Assembly (NCBI GenBank): GCA_963828385.1
Contig: CAWHEF010000002.1
Coordinates: 2,542,001-2,606,000, forward strand
DNA length: 64,000 nt
Direction: 5' to 3'
Origin: Bog-756 sp963828385
GTDB lineage: Bacteria; Actinomycetota; Acidimicrobiia; Acidimicrobiales; RAAP-2
Below the pieces are notes generated by a model. The model searched no databases. It saw only the letters and a list, made by a program, of their open reading frames with translations, and was not told the DNA's origin. Below are positions 17,222 through 25,339 of this stretch, in pieces. A program made the translations under genes and the position numbers. Positions within the stretch are counted from its first letter, which is position 1. Each line of letters starts with the position of its first letter.

Positions 17222-18769
17222 TCAGACGGCGGACGGGGTGGTGGCCGCCTGCTCGGCCTTCTCCTCGGCCTGAACCCCGGCACGAAGGCCGACCAAGGCC
17301 GTGATCGCGGCCACAGCCATGATGCCGGCCATCACCAGCAGGACGGTACGAATGGCGTAGGCGAAGTCGAGCCTGATGAAGTGCGGGATGGCGGTGGCCG
17401 ATCGGTTCGACCCCTGCCCCTGCGAGATAGCCGACGCCTCCGAGGCGGCATGGGCAGGCGAGGCTCCCAGGCCGATCAGTGTCGAGGTCACCTTGGAACG
17501 CATGCCGAAGACCAGGATGGTGCCGAGCACGGCCAGTCCCAGGCTGGCGGTGTAGTTCCGCACGGTCTGGGTGATCCCCGTGGCCTCGCCGTACGAGAGA
17601 CGTGAGGCACGGTTGACGGCGTCTGTGCTGGCCGGGCCGAGCATGAACCCCATTCCGGCGCCGGCCAGGACCACGTCCCACTGCTGGGCATTGAGGCTCA
17701 GGTCGGTCACCTTCATCGCCCACAACCAGTACCCGACGGCGGCGAGAGCGCACCCCACGACAACCGGGATCTTGGCTCCCCGTTTGTCGAGGATCCGACC
17801 GCCGATCTGAGCGGTGATGACGAAGCCGACGAAGAAGTAGAGAAGGTAGAGACCCGCCTCCTCGGAGGTCTTCCCCAAGGCGATCTGGGCGTACTCGCTG
17901 GCGAAGAAGAACGTGGGGACGAAGACGAGCATTGCGATACCGAGGACCAGGTTCTCCACCAGGAACGCTCGGATCCGGAAGATGTCGATCTTGATCAGCG
18001 GGATGTCCGTCCGTTGCTCCACCTTGACGAAGGCGACCAGGAGCACGATTCCGACGGCAATGCAGATGGCGGTGCCGGGATTGCCCCACCCCCAGATGGA
18101 CGACTGCTGGAAGCCGAACACGCTCAAGGCCACCCCTCCGGCGATCAGCACGAGCCCCCGGTAGTCGATCGGCTCCCGCCGGTGCTCGGTGGTCGGATGG
18201 GACAAGGCGACGAGGACGAGGGCAACCACGGCGACCGGGATGTTCACCCAGAAGATGGCGCGCCATGTCCACTCGGTCAGGTAGCCGCCGAGGATTGGCC
18301 CGATGGCGGTGAGGCCTCCGGCGATGCCGAAGAACATGGCCAGCGCCTTGCCCCGCTCGCGGAGCTCGAAGGTCTGGACGACGATGGCGAGAGCGGCGGG
18401 GAACATGATTGCTCCGCCGAAGCCCTGCACAGCCCGGAACGCCACGATCCACGCTTCGGCGCCGGCGCCCTTCGGGGTGAGCCCGCACAGCCCCGAGGCG
18501 GCGGCGAACGTGATGACCCCGACCACCACCATCCGACGGTGCCCCAGGATGTCGGCCAGGCGTCCACCGAATGCGAAGAAGGCGGACAGCGAAAGCAGGT
18601 AGGCGTTGACCGCCCACTGGACCCCGGTGGCACTCAGTCCGAGCTCCCGTTGGATGTTGGGGACTGCGATCGAGACGATCGTCTGATCGATGAACGTCAT
18701 CGAGACGGCGAAGATCATCGCCGCCAGCACCAGGTTCCTCGACCCGCGGCGGCGTCCTGTGTCGGTCAC
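17222..18769 (-). CDS. DHA2-family (EmrB/QacA-like) MFS multidrug exporter
   Basis: 515 residues, about 14 membrane segments. Motifs: AMIFAVSMTFIDQTIVSIAVPNI (TM1), GRLADILGHRRMVVVG (motif A), VQGFGGAIMFPAALAIV (motif C region), GPILGGYLTEWTWRAIFWVNIP (DHA2 signature). It should export hydrophobic drugs or lipid-like molecules by proton antiport. GTG 18769 is chosen because GGAG lies five bases upstream and it gives VTDTGRRRGSRNLVLAA; longer starts add a poorly conserved leader. It is divergent from the tetR gene across a 398-base gap holding a six-copy operator array, so TetR control is likely. Confidence 0.92.
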   Translation of the reverse strand: MTDTGRRRGSRNLVLAAMIFAVSMTFIDQTIVSIAVPNIQRELGLSATGVQWAVNAYLLSLSAFFAFGGRLADILGHRRMVVVGVITFAAASGLCGLTPKGAGAEAWIVAFRAVQGFGGAIMFPAALAIVVQTFELRERGKALAMFFGIAGGLTAIGPILGGYLTEWTWRAIFWVNIPVAVVALVLVALSHPTTEHRREPIDYRGLVLIAGGVALSVFGFQQSSIWGWGNPGTAICIAVGIVLLVAFVKVEQRTDIPLIKIDIFRIRAFLVENLVLGIAMLVFVPTFFFASEYAQIALGKTSEEAGLYLLYFFVGFVITAQIGGRILDKRGAKIPVVVGCALAAVGYWLWAMKVTDLSLNAQQWDVVLAGAGMGFMLGPASTDAVNRASRLSYGEATGITQTVRNYTASLGLAVLGTILVFGMRSKVTSTLIGLGASPAHAASEASAISQGQGSNRSATAIPHFIRLDFAYAIRTVLLVMAGIMAVAAITALVGLRAGVQAEEKAEQAATTPSAV

Positions 18770-18960
18770 GTCGTCTCCATCCCATCGTTGTCGCCGCTCG
18801 AGCCGGCCCGGGTCCCGTACGACCATGTCTACCGGCCTCGGGCGCTCAATTCCACCTTCTGTGCAGGCGACGCCCGCCGTCGGTGACTGTTTCGATGCAC
18901 CGGGTTCCCCGCTGCCGGCGCTCTTCGACGCTCTGACCTGGGACGGACGGTGCCAGCTCC

Positions 18961-19056
18961 AGCCTCGGTACGCTCTAGTTCCGGTACTGCCAAGTTTCGG
19001 AACGATCTGGTTCCGGAACGTACTAGTTTCGAAACGTGTTAGTATCGGTACTACAA
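18961..19056. promoter_or_regulatory. Array of six 12-bp palindromic operators at exact 16-bp spacing
   Basis: The 398-base gap 18770-19167 has no gene. It holds six near-palindromes starting at 18961, 18977, 18993, 19009, 19025 and 19041: AGCCTCGGTACG, AGTTCCGGTACT, AGTTTCGGAACG, GGTTCCGGAACG, AGTTTCGAAACG, AGTATCGGTACT. Dyad centres are exactly 16 bp apart. Copies 4 and 5 contain perfect 10-bp palindromes (GTTCCGGAAC, GTTTCGAAAC). TAGTAT at 19040-19045 could be a -10 box for tetR inside the last copy. Location between a TetR gene and two exporters suggests cooperative autoregulation, probably by that TetR. The rest of the gap shows nothing clear. Confidence 0.8.
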
Positions 19057-19167
19057 GGTCCCCCGACCAGGCGGGCAACTGCCCGGGCCGCGCTGCGGCT
19101 TCCGAGGCCGCCGGTCCACGATCAGGAGAGTCAGACCATCAAGCTCCTCGACGAAGCACCCAGAGAA

Positions 19168-19836
19168 GTGCCCACAGAGACTTCGACAGAAGCACAGCCG
19201 CATCGGGGTGGACGTTCGCTCGACGCCACACGGGACGTGGCGATCTGCGAGGCGGTACTCGAGCTGTTGGCCGAGTCCGGGTACGACCGTCTGACCATCG
19301 ATGCCGTGGCGGCGCGGGCTCGTGCCGGCAAGACGACCATCTACCGCCGCTGGAAGGGGAAGCCCGAGCTCGTGATCGACGCCCTCGGGTGCCGTGTCAC
19401 CAACGCCAACTTGCCTGACACCGGCTCGTTGCCCGGTGACTTCCGGGCCATGATCGAGCGGCCGATGAAGAAGGCGAGCCGTTTCGACGCCAACGTCATG
19501 CTCGGTGTGATGTCGGCCGTGGGCCGGGATGCCGATCTTCGTCGCGTGTTCAGGGACCAGTTCATGGCTCCGAAAATCGCCCTGTACGGGGAGCTTTTCG
19601 ATCGGGCGAAGGCACGGGGCGAGGTCGAGCCCGATCGTGACATCGACCTGTTGGCCTCGTTGTTCCCGGCTCTCACGATCCAGCACCTCCTGACCCACGG
19701 TGAGCCTCTCAGCAAGCGCTCTGCCGAACGGGTCGTCGAGGAGATCATCCTCCCCCTCGCATTGGGAAGCACAACCGGCCCCGCGGCGTCATCGAACGTT
19801 GCTGATGAGCAAAGGAGCGCTCATGACGACCACTGA
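19168..19836 (+). CDS. TetR-family transcriptional regulator of the flanking exporters
   Basis: 222 residues. The N-terminal helix-turn-helix is DVAICEAVLELLAESGYDRLTIDAVAARARAGKTTIYRRWKGKPELV, with the family-typical TTIYRRW recognition helix, followed by a TetR_C ligand domain. The start is uncertain. The open frame extends back to GTG 19036, but that lies inside the operator array. GTG 19168 is the next usable codon. Oddly, the best ribosome-binding site (AGGAGAG at about 19123) precedes an ATC codon at 19138. It overlaps the downstream exporter gene by 14 bases, so both form an operon, and it probably binds the upstream array. Confidence 0.88.
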   Translation: MPTETSTEAQPHRGGRSLDATRDVAICEAVLELLAESGYDRLTIDAVAARARAGKTTIYRRWKGKPELVIDALGCRVTNANLPDTGSLPGDFRAMIERPMKKASRFDANVMLGVMSAVGRDADLRRVFRDQFMAPKIALYGELFDRAKARGEVEPDRDIDLLASLFPALTIQHLLTHGEPLSKRSAERVVEEIILPLALGSTTGPAASSNVADEQRSAHDDH

Positions 19837-21349
19837 ACCGACGACACACACCGGGGCGAACACGGCCGGCAAGCACCTGGGGCTTGCCCTGCTCGTCATC
19901 TCGGCAGCCCAGCTGATGATCGTCCTCGACGCCACCATCGTGAACGTCGCCCTTCCCACGATCCACACCGACCTGCACTTCTCCGAGGCCAGCCTCGAAT
20001 GGCTCATCACGGCCTACGCGCTCACGTTCGGGGGTCTGCTGCTGTTCGGTGGCCGGACCGGCGACCTGTTCGGCAAGCGGCGGATGTTCATGATCGGCAT
20101 CACCACCTTCGCCGTTGCGTCGTTGCTCGGCGGCCTGGCCCAGAACGAGATCTGGTTGATCCTGACGCGGGGTCTCCAGGGGGTCGGAGCAGCCATCTCC
20201 GCTCCCACGGCTCTGTCGCTGATCGCCACCAACTTCCCGGAGGGACAGCCCCGGAACCGGGCCATGGGCGTGTACGCGGCCATGTCAGGTGGAGGCGGGG
20301 CCGTCGGTCTCCTCCTCGGCGGCGTGCTCACCGACCTCGTGTCATGGCGATGGATCTTCTTCGTCAACGTGCCCATCGCCGCACTCGTCCTCGTGCTGGC
20401 GCCGCGGGCGCTCAACGAGTCGTCGACGACCCACGGGCGTCTCGACGTCCCCGGTGCGGTCACCGTGACCGGGGGCATGCTCTCGCTGGTCTACGGCCTG
20501 TCGAACGCGGCGAGCCACAGTTGGGCCAGTGCAGGAACCCTGGTCCCACTGGCTCTTGCGGCGTTCCTGCTCGGACTCTTCGTCATCGTCGAGTCCCGGA
20601 GCCCGGCGCCGATCATGCCCTTCACCATCTTCAAGAGCCGGAACCGCTCTGCCGCCTACGGCCTCATGTTCTGCCTGGGAACGGCCGTGTTCTCGATGTT
20701 CTTCTTCTTGACCCAGTTCCTCCAGAACGTGCTCGGCTGGAGCCCGATCAGGACCGGGCTCGGCTTCCTTCCTATGACCGCCGGCATCATCGTCGCTGCC
20801 GGACTCACGTCTCGGCTGGTCGGCAAGGTCGGCATCCGGACCCCGCTGCTCATCGGGCCGGCGGCCGCTGTGGTGGGGCTGGCATGGATAACCCGACTCA
20901 CCCCGACCACCACCTATCCGTTCATCCTGGCGCCGCTCGTGCTCATCGCCCTCGGAATGGGGATGTCCTTCGTCCCGTTGACGCTGACCGCAGTGGCCGG
21001 GGTCAAGTCAACCGACGCCGGGCTGGCATCGGCGCTCCTCAACACCGCCCAGCAGGTGGGCGGAGCGCTCGGGCTGGCTGTCCTCGCCACGGTGGCCATC
21101 CAGGCCACCAAGAGCAAGGTGGAGTCTCTTGCCGCCGCTGCCCACGGGCACCTGTCGCCGTCGGCCACGGCCCTCGCCACCACGCACGGGTACACGACGG
21201 CGTTCGAGGTGGCCACCGGGCTCGCCCTCCTCGGATTTCTCATCTCCCTCGTCGCCATCCGTTCTCCCCAGGTGGGGACGCCGGGAGATGAGCGTGACGA
21301 GCCCGACGCCCTGGACGAGAGCATGGAGCTGGAACCGGTGGCCGTCTGA
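19823..21349 (+). CDS. DHA2-family MFS multidrug exporter
   Basis: 508 residues, 14 predicted membrane segments. LMIVLDATIVNVALPTIHTDL is the TM1 signature, GGRTGDLFGKRRMFMIG is motif A, GLQGVGAAISAPTALSLI is motif C-like, and GGVLTDLVSWRWIFFVNVPIA is the DHA2 signature. It should be a proton-driven drug or metabolite exporter. ATG 19823 is chosen for AAGGAG seven bases upstream; ATG 19805 is a weaker alternative. It overlaps the tetR 3' end and is co-transcribed with it. Its substrate probably also induces the TetR. The C-terminal ~35 residues are acidic and cytoplasmic. Confidence 0.93.
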   Translation: MTTTEPTTHTGANTAGKHLGLALLVISAAQLMIVLDATIVNVALPTIHTDLHFSEASLEWLITAYALTFGGLLLFGGRTGDLFGKRRMFMIGITTFAVASLLGGLAQNEIWLILTRGLQGVGAAISAPTALSLIATNFPEGQPRNRAMGVYAAMSGGGGAVGLLLGGVLTDLVSWRWIFFVNVPIAALVLVLAPRALNESSTTHGRLDVPGAVTVTGGMLSLVYGLSNAASHSWASAGTLVPLALAAFLLGLFVIVESRSPAPIMPFTIFKSRNRSAAYGLMFCLGTAVFSMFFFLTQFLQNVLGWSPIRTGLGFLPMTAGIIVAAGLTSRLVGKVGIRTPLLIGPAAAVVGLAWITRLTPTTTYPFILAPLVLIALGMGMSFVPLTLTAVAGVKSTDAGLASALLNTAQQVGGALGLAVLATVAIQATKSKVESLAAAAHGHLSPSATALATTHGYTTAFEVATGLALLGFLISLVAIRSPQVGTPGDERDEPDALDESMELEPVAV

Positions 21350-21361
21350 GGTTGAGGCTGG

Positions 21362-21395
21362 CGTCCGAGACGATCGGCACGTAATGCCTCGGACG
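21362..21395. terminator. Hairpin between convergent genes, possible bidirectional terminator
   Basis: CGTCCGAG and CTCGGACG form a perfect 8-bp stem with an 18-base loop. It sits in the 52-base gap between the convergent exporter and dehydrogenase genes. There is no T-run. Confidence 0.5.
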
Positions 21396-21401
21396 ACCCG
21401 G

Positions 21402-22265
21402 TCAGGAGCGGGCCGGCCCCGACTGGAACCGCGTCACCACGGCAGCAACATCGTCGAGACCGTGACCTGAGGTTGACGCCTCGTCGAAGAGGCGCAGGAG
21501 TGGCCCGAGCAGCCCGGTCGGGACGCCGGCGCTGCTCCCGTCGCCCAGTGCCAGCTCCAGGTCCTTGACGAGCGCGTCGACCGTGAAGGACGGCGAGAAC
21601 TCGGCGGCGTTCATGGCGGACCCCTTGGCCCGGGCGTAGGCACAGTCGGTGGGCGCGCCTGAGATGGCGTCGAGGACGAGCGACCCGTCCACGCCGAGGC
21701 CCGAGGCCAGGGACATCGATTGGGCGATCCCCGCCGTGACCGCAGCCAACCAGGTATTGCAGGCCAGCTTGAGGGCACTTGCCCCCCCGATCCGGCTGCC
21801 GACCCGCACCGTCTTGGAGCCGAGGGCGTCGAGCACCGGCCGTGCGGTGTCGACGAGGGCATCGTCCCCGGAGATGAGGAAGGTCAGGGCACCCTCCTCG
21901 GCCGGCTGACGGGAGCCGAGCACCGGAGCGTCGAGCATCGGCACATCTCCGGCGGCGTCGCCGATCGCCGCCATCCCCTGAGGGCCCACCGTCGCGCACT
22001 GGAGCCAGACCGCATCGTCCTCCAGTGCGTCCACCAGCGGGCGCACGATGCTCAGGACGGCATTGACATCGAACAACGGGGTGAGGACGACATCGGCTCC
22101 GGCAACGGCGTCGGCCACGGAGTCGGACACGGCGATGCCTTCGGTTCTCAAGGGAGCCGCCCTTTCCGGTGCGCGGTTCCAAGCTGCCACGTCCGACCCC
22201 GAGCCGACGAGGCGCCTCGCCATGGCCGCCCCCATCGTTCCCGTCCCGAGCACCGCTGTCTTCAT
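21402..22265 (-). CDS. NAD(P)-dependent beta-hydroxyacid dehydrogenase-family oxidoreductase
   Basis: 287 residues. The Rossmann motif GTGTMGAAMA follows the start (MKTAVLGTGTMG). The family substrate loop is APVLGSRQPAEEGALTFLISG, where canonical members have DAPVSGG. The catalytic Lys is in ASALKLACNTWLAA. It belongs to the 3-hydroxyisobutyrate / 6-phosphogluconate dehydrogenase-like family that oxidises small 3-hydroxy acids or reduces semialdehydes; the exact substrate is not readable. It is six bases downstream of the methyltransferase gene and probably co-transcribed. Confidence 0.88.
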   Translation of the reverse strand: MKTAVLGTGTMGAAMARRLVGSGSDVAAWNRAPERAAPLRTEGIAVSDSVADAVAGADVVLTPLFDVNAVLSIVRPLVDALEDDAVWLQCATVGPQGMAAIGDAAGDVPMLDAPVLGSRQPAEEGALTFLISGDDALVDTARPVLDALGSKTVRVGSRIGGASALKLACNTWLAAVTAGIAQSMSLASGLGVDGSLVLDAISGAPTDCAYARAKGSAMNAAEFSPSFTVDALVKDLELALGDGSSAGVPTGLLGPLLRLFDEASTSGHGLDDVAAVVTRFQSGPARS

Positions 22266-22271
22266 CTGCCG

Positions 22272-23045
22272 TCAACCCCTCATTCGGCCGCACGCCCCAC
22301 GGGGGTCGCCGTCGCCGTCGGTGATCACCTCGACATCGCCGAACCCGTTTGCGTCCAGCATGTCACCGAGCTCGGGAACCTGGTCACTCCCGACTTCGAG
22401 CATCAGCCAGCCTCCCCCGGCGAGCCATGATCGACTCCGGGTGACGGCGATCGACACGAGATCGAGGCCGGACGGTCCGCCGTCGAGGGCCATCGAGGGC
22501 TCGTGGTCCCGCACGTCGCGGGGCAGGAGCCCGAGGGCGGCGGTCGGGACGTAGGGCAGGACCCCCGCCATCACATCGACCCGTCCCAGGACGGCGCTCG
22601 GCACCGGCTCGTCCAGGCTGCCCTCGTAGACGGTGACACCGTTGGCCCGGGCGCATCGGACCGCACCCGGGTCGAGCTCGGTGCCCACGACGGTGGACCG
22701 GGGACGGGCCCGCCGGAGGACGAGCGCCAACGCGCCCGATCCCGTGCAGAGATCGACGCCGACTCCCGTCGGAGGCAGCCGGGCGGCGGCCGTACGGGCG
22801 AGGTTCTCGGACTGCCACCGGGGAACATAGACGCCAGGGTCGACCGCCACCTCGACACCGCAGAACCGTGTGCGTGCGGTGATCCAGGCCAGGGGCTCGC
22901 CACGGCAGCGCCGTTCGACCATGCTCCGGAGCGCATCGGGGTCGCCCGCGACCTGTTCCAGCTCGGCTACCTCGTCTTGAGCGGCCACGCACCCCGCTCG
23001 AACGAGGGCGTCGATCGCGGCCGAGTGATCCTTCGGGTTCATCAC
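22272..23045 (-). CDS. PrmC-related SAM-dependent methyltransferase with altered NPPY motif
   Basis: 257 residues. The N-terminal helical domain and the linker CRGEPLAWITARTRFCGVEVAVDPGVYVPRWQSE match PrmC-type enzymes (G-PLQYI..F-G-.V..GV.VPR). The SAM motif is VDLCTGSGALALVL. The position of the substrate-binding NPPY reads GVLPYVP, so the Asn that binds the glutamine side chain is missing. It resembles the actinobacterial PrmC-related group (TIGR03704 as I recall), whose target is unknown. ATG 23045 is followed immediately by a second ATG at 23042. It lies upstream of, and probably with, the dehydrogenase gene. A strong hairpin separates it from the VOC gene. Confidence 0.8.
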   Translation of the reverse strand: MMNPKDHSAAIDALVRAGCVAAQDEVAELEQVAGDPDALRSMVERRCRGEPLAWITARTRFCGVEVAVDPGVYVPRWQSENLARTAAARLPPTGVGVDLCTGSGALALVLRRARPRSTVVGTELDPGAVRCARANGVTVYEGSLDEPVPSAVLGRVDVMAGVLPYVPTAALGLLPRDVRDHEPSMALDGGPSGLDLVSIAVTRSRSWLAGGGWLMLEVGSDQVPELGDMLDANGFGDVEVITDGDGDPRGACGRMRG

Positions 23046-23077
23046 GCTGTCATGATGACCGACCGCCCCGGCAGTGG

Positions 23078-23100
23078 GTAGCCGGCGGGGCGCCGGCTAC
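23078..23100 (-). terminator. Strong 9-bp hairpin at the end of the VOC gene
   Basis: GTAGCCGGC and GCCGGCTAC form a perfect stem with a 5-base loop. The VOC stop codon lies in the stem. No T-run follows, a common form of hairpin in high-GC actinobacteria. It probably ends or attenuates the VOC transcript before the methyltransferase gene. Confidence 0.55.
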
Positions 23101-23876
23101 TCGTTGGGCATGCGCAGCTTGAACTGGGCGCCGGCCGGATCGGCGACTGTGGCGAGATGCCCATAGGGCGTCTCCTGCGGCGGCACGATAACGGCGCCGC
23201 CCGACGAGGTGACGGTGGCGACGGCCGCCTCCAGATCGGCCACGCCCCAGTAGACGGACCAGTTGGACGGGACGTCCTCGGGGAGGAACCCGGAGGCATC
23301 CATGACGCCGGCCAGGTCGTCGCCTCCCTCGGGGTGGTGCATGGTGGCGTACCGGAACTCGTCGGTGTCGCTCACGGGCGTGATGTCCCAGCCGAACACC
23401 GACCGGTAGAAAGCGATTGCTCCGGAGTAGTCGCGGGTGAGGAGCTCGAACCAGCTCGGTGCGCCGGGCTCGTCCAGCACGGTGAAGCCGGGGAACGTGC
23501 CCGGCTGCCAGGCACCGATGGCGGCGCCGGTCGGATCCACGAGCACGGCCTGGGTGCCGAGGTCGGCAACGGCCATCGGCGGACTGGGGATCTCCGCCCG
23601 CTGCCCCTCGGCCAACTTGACGGTGGCGGCGATGTCGGCGGTATTCAGGTAGATCTTCCAGGTGTCGTTGGCAGTCATGTCACCCATGTCGCCCATGCCC
23701 CCACAGACCGGGACGCCGTCCCGGGTGAACATGAAGTACCCCCCGAACTCGGGGCTCGGCTCCTGCGCCTCCCAGCCGAAGAGCCCGGCATAGAACTCCC
23801 GACTGCCTTGCACATCGGAGGTCCATAGGTCCGCCCAGCACGGCGACCCGGCTGGGGCATGGTCACGGTTCGTCAT
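23097..23876 (-). CDS. VOC-superfamily protein with two glyoxalase/bleomycin-resistance domains
   Basis: 259 residues with two tandem VOC modules, about residues 10-125 and 135-255. Each begins with an [P/A]xW[A/F]EL-type strand (CWADLWTSDVQGSREFYAGLFGW; SWFELLTRDYSGAIAFYRSVFGW) and ends in DPxGAxxxxW/K. Actinobacterial relatives are annotated as hydroxylases or glyoxalase-like proteins without proven reactions. ATG 23876 has AAAGGAG five bases upstream. A 10-bp direct repeat TTTGCTCGAT (23886 and 23908, 22 bp apart on the plus strand) flanks its promoter/RBS region and may be an operator. Confidence 0.9.
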   Translation of the reverse strand: MTNRDHAPAGSPCWADLWTSDVQGSREFYAGLFGWEAQEPSPEFGGYFMFTRDGVPVCGGMGDMGDMTANDTWKIYLNTADIAATVKLAEGQRAEIPSPPMAVADLGTQAVLVDPTGAAIGAWQPGTFPGFTVLDEPGAPSWFELLTRDYSGAIAFYRSVFGWDITPVSDTDEFRYATMHHPEGGDDLAGVMDASGFLPEDVPSNWSVYWGVADLEAAVATVTSSGGAVIVPPQETPYGHLATVADPAGAQFKLRMPNE

Positions 23877-24043
23877 GGTGGCTCCTTTGCTCGATACTGC
23901 CGCTGTCTTTGCTCGATCATGTCGATGTCGTTGCCGACACCAGTTCTGACGGGTGCTCGATCACCGGATCATCGGTGGCCGACAAGAGGTCGAGGAAACC
24001 GGTGGGCCGATGAGATGGACGGGCCGCCGACGTCAACCCGCTG

Positions 24044-24370
24044 GTGGACGTTGCGCGCCCGTGGTGCCGGATCACGATCGTCGGGCCCGAGGGAGACGAG
24101 GTGTGGCGATCGGAGCTTCCCGGCCATGGCGCGCCGGGGCTCGACGCCGTGGACGACGTGGGCCGCCTGGCACTGGCCGTCGGCCGGCTCGGGCTCACCC
24201 TGGTTCTCTCGGACGTCACACCGGAGCTCGGCCACCTACTCGACCTGGCCGGTCTGTCCAACCTGACCGTCCTAGTCGTCGAGATGGACCGGCAACCCGA
24301 AGGCGGGGAACAGGCGGTCGGTGTCGAGGATGGACAGGAAGAAGTTCATCCCGGCGATCTTCCCCCCTGA
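24044..24370 (+). CDS. Putative STAS-like small protein overlapping the ECF sigma gene
   Basis: 108 residues. The first ~85 (DVARPWCRITIVGPEGDEVWRSEL..VDDVGRLALAVGRLGLTLVLSDVTPELGHLLDLAGLSNLTVLVVEM) look like the alpha/beta pattern of STAS domains, including the LLDLAGL helix seen in anti-sigma-antagonist proteins. The C-terminal ~25 residues (QPEGGEQAVGVEDGQEEVHPGD) are antisense to the 3' end of the convergent sigma gene, giving a 99-base overlap. The start is weak: GTG 24044 has no ribosome-binding site, so the N-terminus may be longer or frameshifted. It could link anti-sigma-type regulation to the neighbouring sigma factor, but this is inference. Confidence 0.5.
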   Translation: MDVARPWCRITIVGPEGDEVWRSELPGHGAPGLDAVDDVGRLALAVGRLGLTLVLSDVTPELGHLLDLAGLSNLTVLVVEMDRQPEGGEQAVGVEDGQEEVHPGDLPP

Positions 24371-25297
24371 CACCTCGAGCACCTGCAGGGCCCAGGGAGC
24401 ATGGCCGCCGGCAGGGTCCCGCCGGTACTGCCCGAAGGCAGGGCAACCGTTGGCGCCGGTGGCGACGAGCCGCGACCCCCGGCATCCGCTCGGTCCGGGT
24501 TGGACCATCCATTCGGCGATGTCCCCCGCACCCTGGAGCCACAGGGCAAACGGTGGCATCGACTGCACGGCGTCCTCGTGCAGCAGGGTGACCAGCCGGT
24601 CGATGTCGTAACGCTCGAAGGCGTCCACGTACTGGTCGAGCAGCTCGGTCGCCTCGGCGTCGAGGGGACCGGGATGCGGGTCGGGAGGCAGGGTGGCGAG
24701 CGTCGCCCGGGCCCGTTGCAGTGCGCTGTTGACGGCGGCGACGCTGGTCCCGAGGAGCTCGGCCGTCTCGGTAGCCGACCAGCGGAGCACCTCGCACAGG
24801 ATGAGGGCGGCGCGCTGGCGGGCGGGCAGGTGCTGGAGCGCGGTGACGAAGGCCAGGCGCACCGACTCCCGGTACTGGGCGACCTCGGCGGGGTCCACTC
24901 CGTTCGGCGCCGCCTGGGAGTCGGCAACCGGAGTCACCCAAGCCACTTCTCTCAGCTCCGGCCCGAGGTACGACTCGTCGGGAGGCGACGAGTGGCCCAT
25001 CTCCATCGGCCGGGCCCGGCGCTGCACCTGGCGCTGCATGTCGATGCACACGTTGGTGGCGATCCGGTAGAGCCACGAGCGCAGGCTCGAGCGACCTTCG
25101 AAGCTCGATGCGTGCCGCCAGGCCCGGACCATCGTCTCCTGCACGGCGTCCTCCGCCTCGAACCCCGAGCCGAGCATGCGGTAGCAGTAACCGGTCAGTT
25201 CGCGACGGTACGAGTCGATGTCGGACAGGGCCGGCGCGGCGTTCACGACCACGGACGCGAATGCTACCGGTTGTTCCTCGAGGACGGGACTGGTCAT
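24272..25297 (-). CDS. ECF sigma factor with SnoaL-like C-terminal domain
   Basis: 341 residues. Region 2 is near residues 30-100 (ELTGYCYRMLGSGFEAEDAVQETMVRAWRHASSFEGRSSLRSWLYRIATNVCIDM). Region 4 is near 150-205 (ALQHLPARQRAALILCEVLRWSATETAELLGTSVAAVNSALQRARATL). The last ~130 residues form a SnoaL-like domain (LLDQYVDAFERYDIDRLVTLLHEDAVQSMPP..). This is the TIGR02960/SigX5-type layout, in which the tail takes over anti-sigma-like control; no separate anti-sigma factor is seen. ATG 25297 has no obvious ribosome-binding site. It lies 42 bases after the serine hydrolase gene on the same strand and overlaps the convergent STAS-like ORF. Confidence 0.92.
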   Translation of the reverse strand: MTSPVLEEQPVAFASVVVNAAPALSDIDSYRRELTGYCYRMLGSGFEAEDAVQETMVRAWRHASSFEGRSSLRSWLYRIATNVCIDMQRQVQRRARPMEMGHSSPPDESYLGPELREVAWVTPVADSQAAPNGVDPAEVAQYRESVRLAFVTALQHLPARQRAALILCEVLRWSATETAELLGTSVAAVNSALQRARATLATLPPDPHPGPLDAEATELLDQYVDAFERYDIDRLVTLLHEDAVQSMPPFALWLQGAGDIAEWMVQPGPSGCRGSRLVATGANGCPAFGQYRRDPAGGHAPWALQVLEVSGGKIAGMNFFLSILDTDRLFPAFGLPVHLDD

Positions 25298-25339
25298 TGT
25301 GATACCCGTCGGGTTCCGGTCACGGTACGGCGGTTCCAG

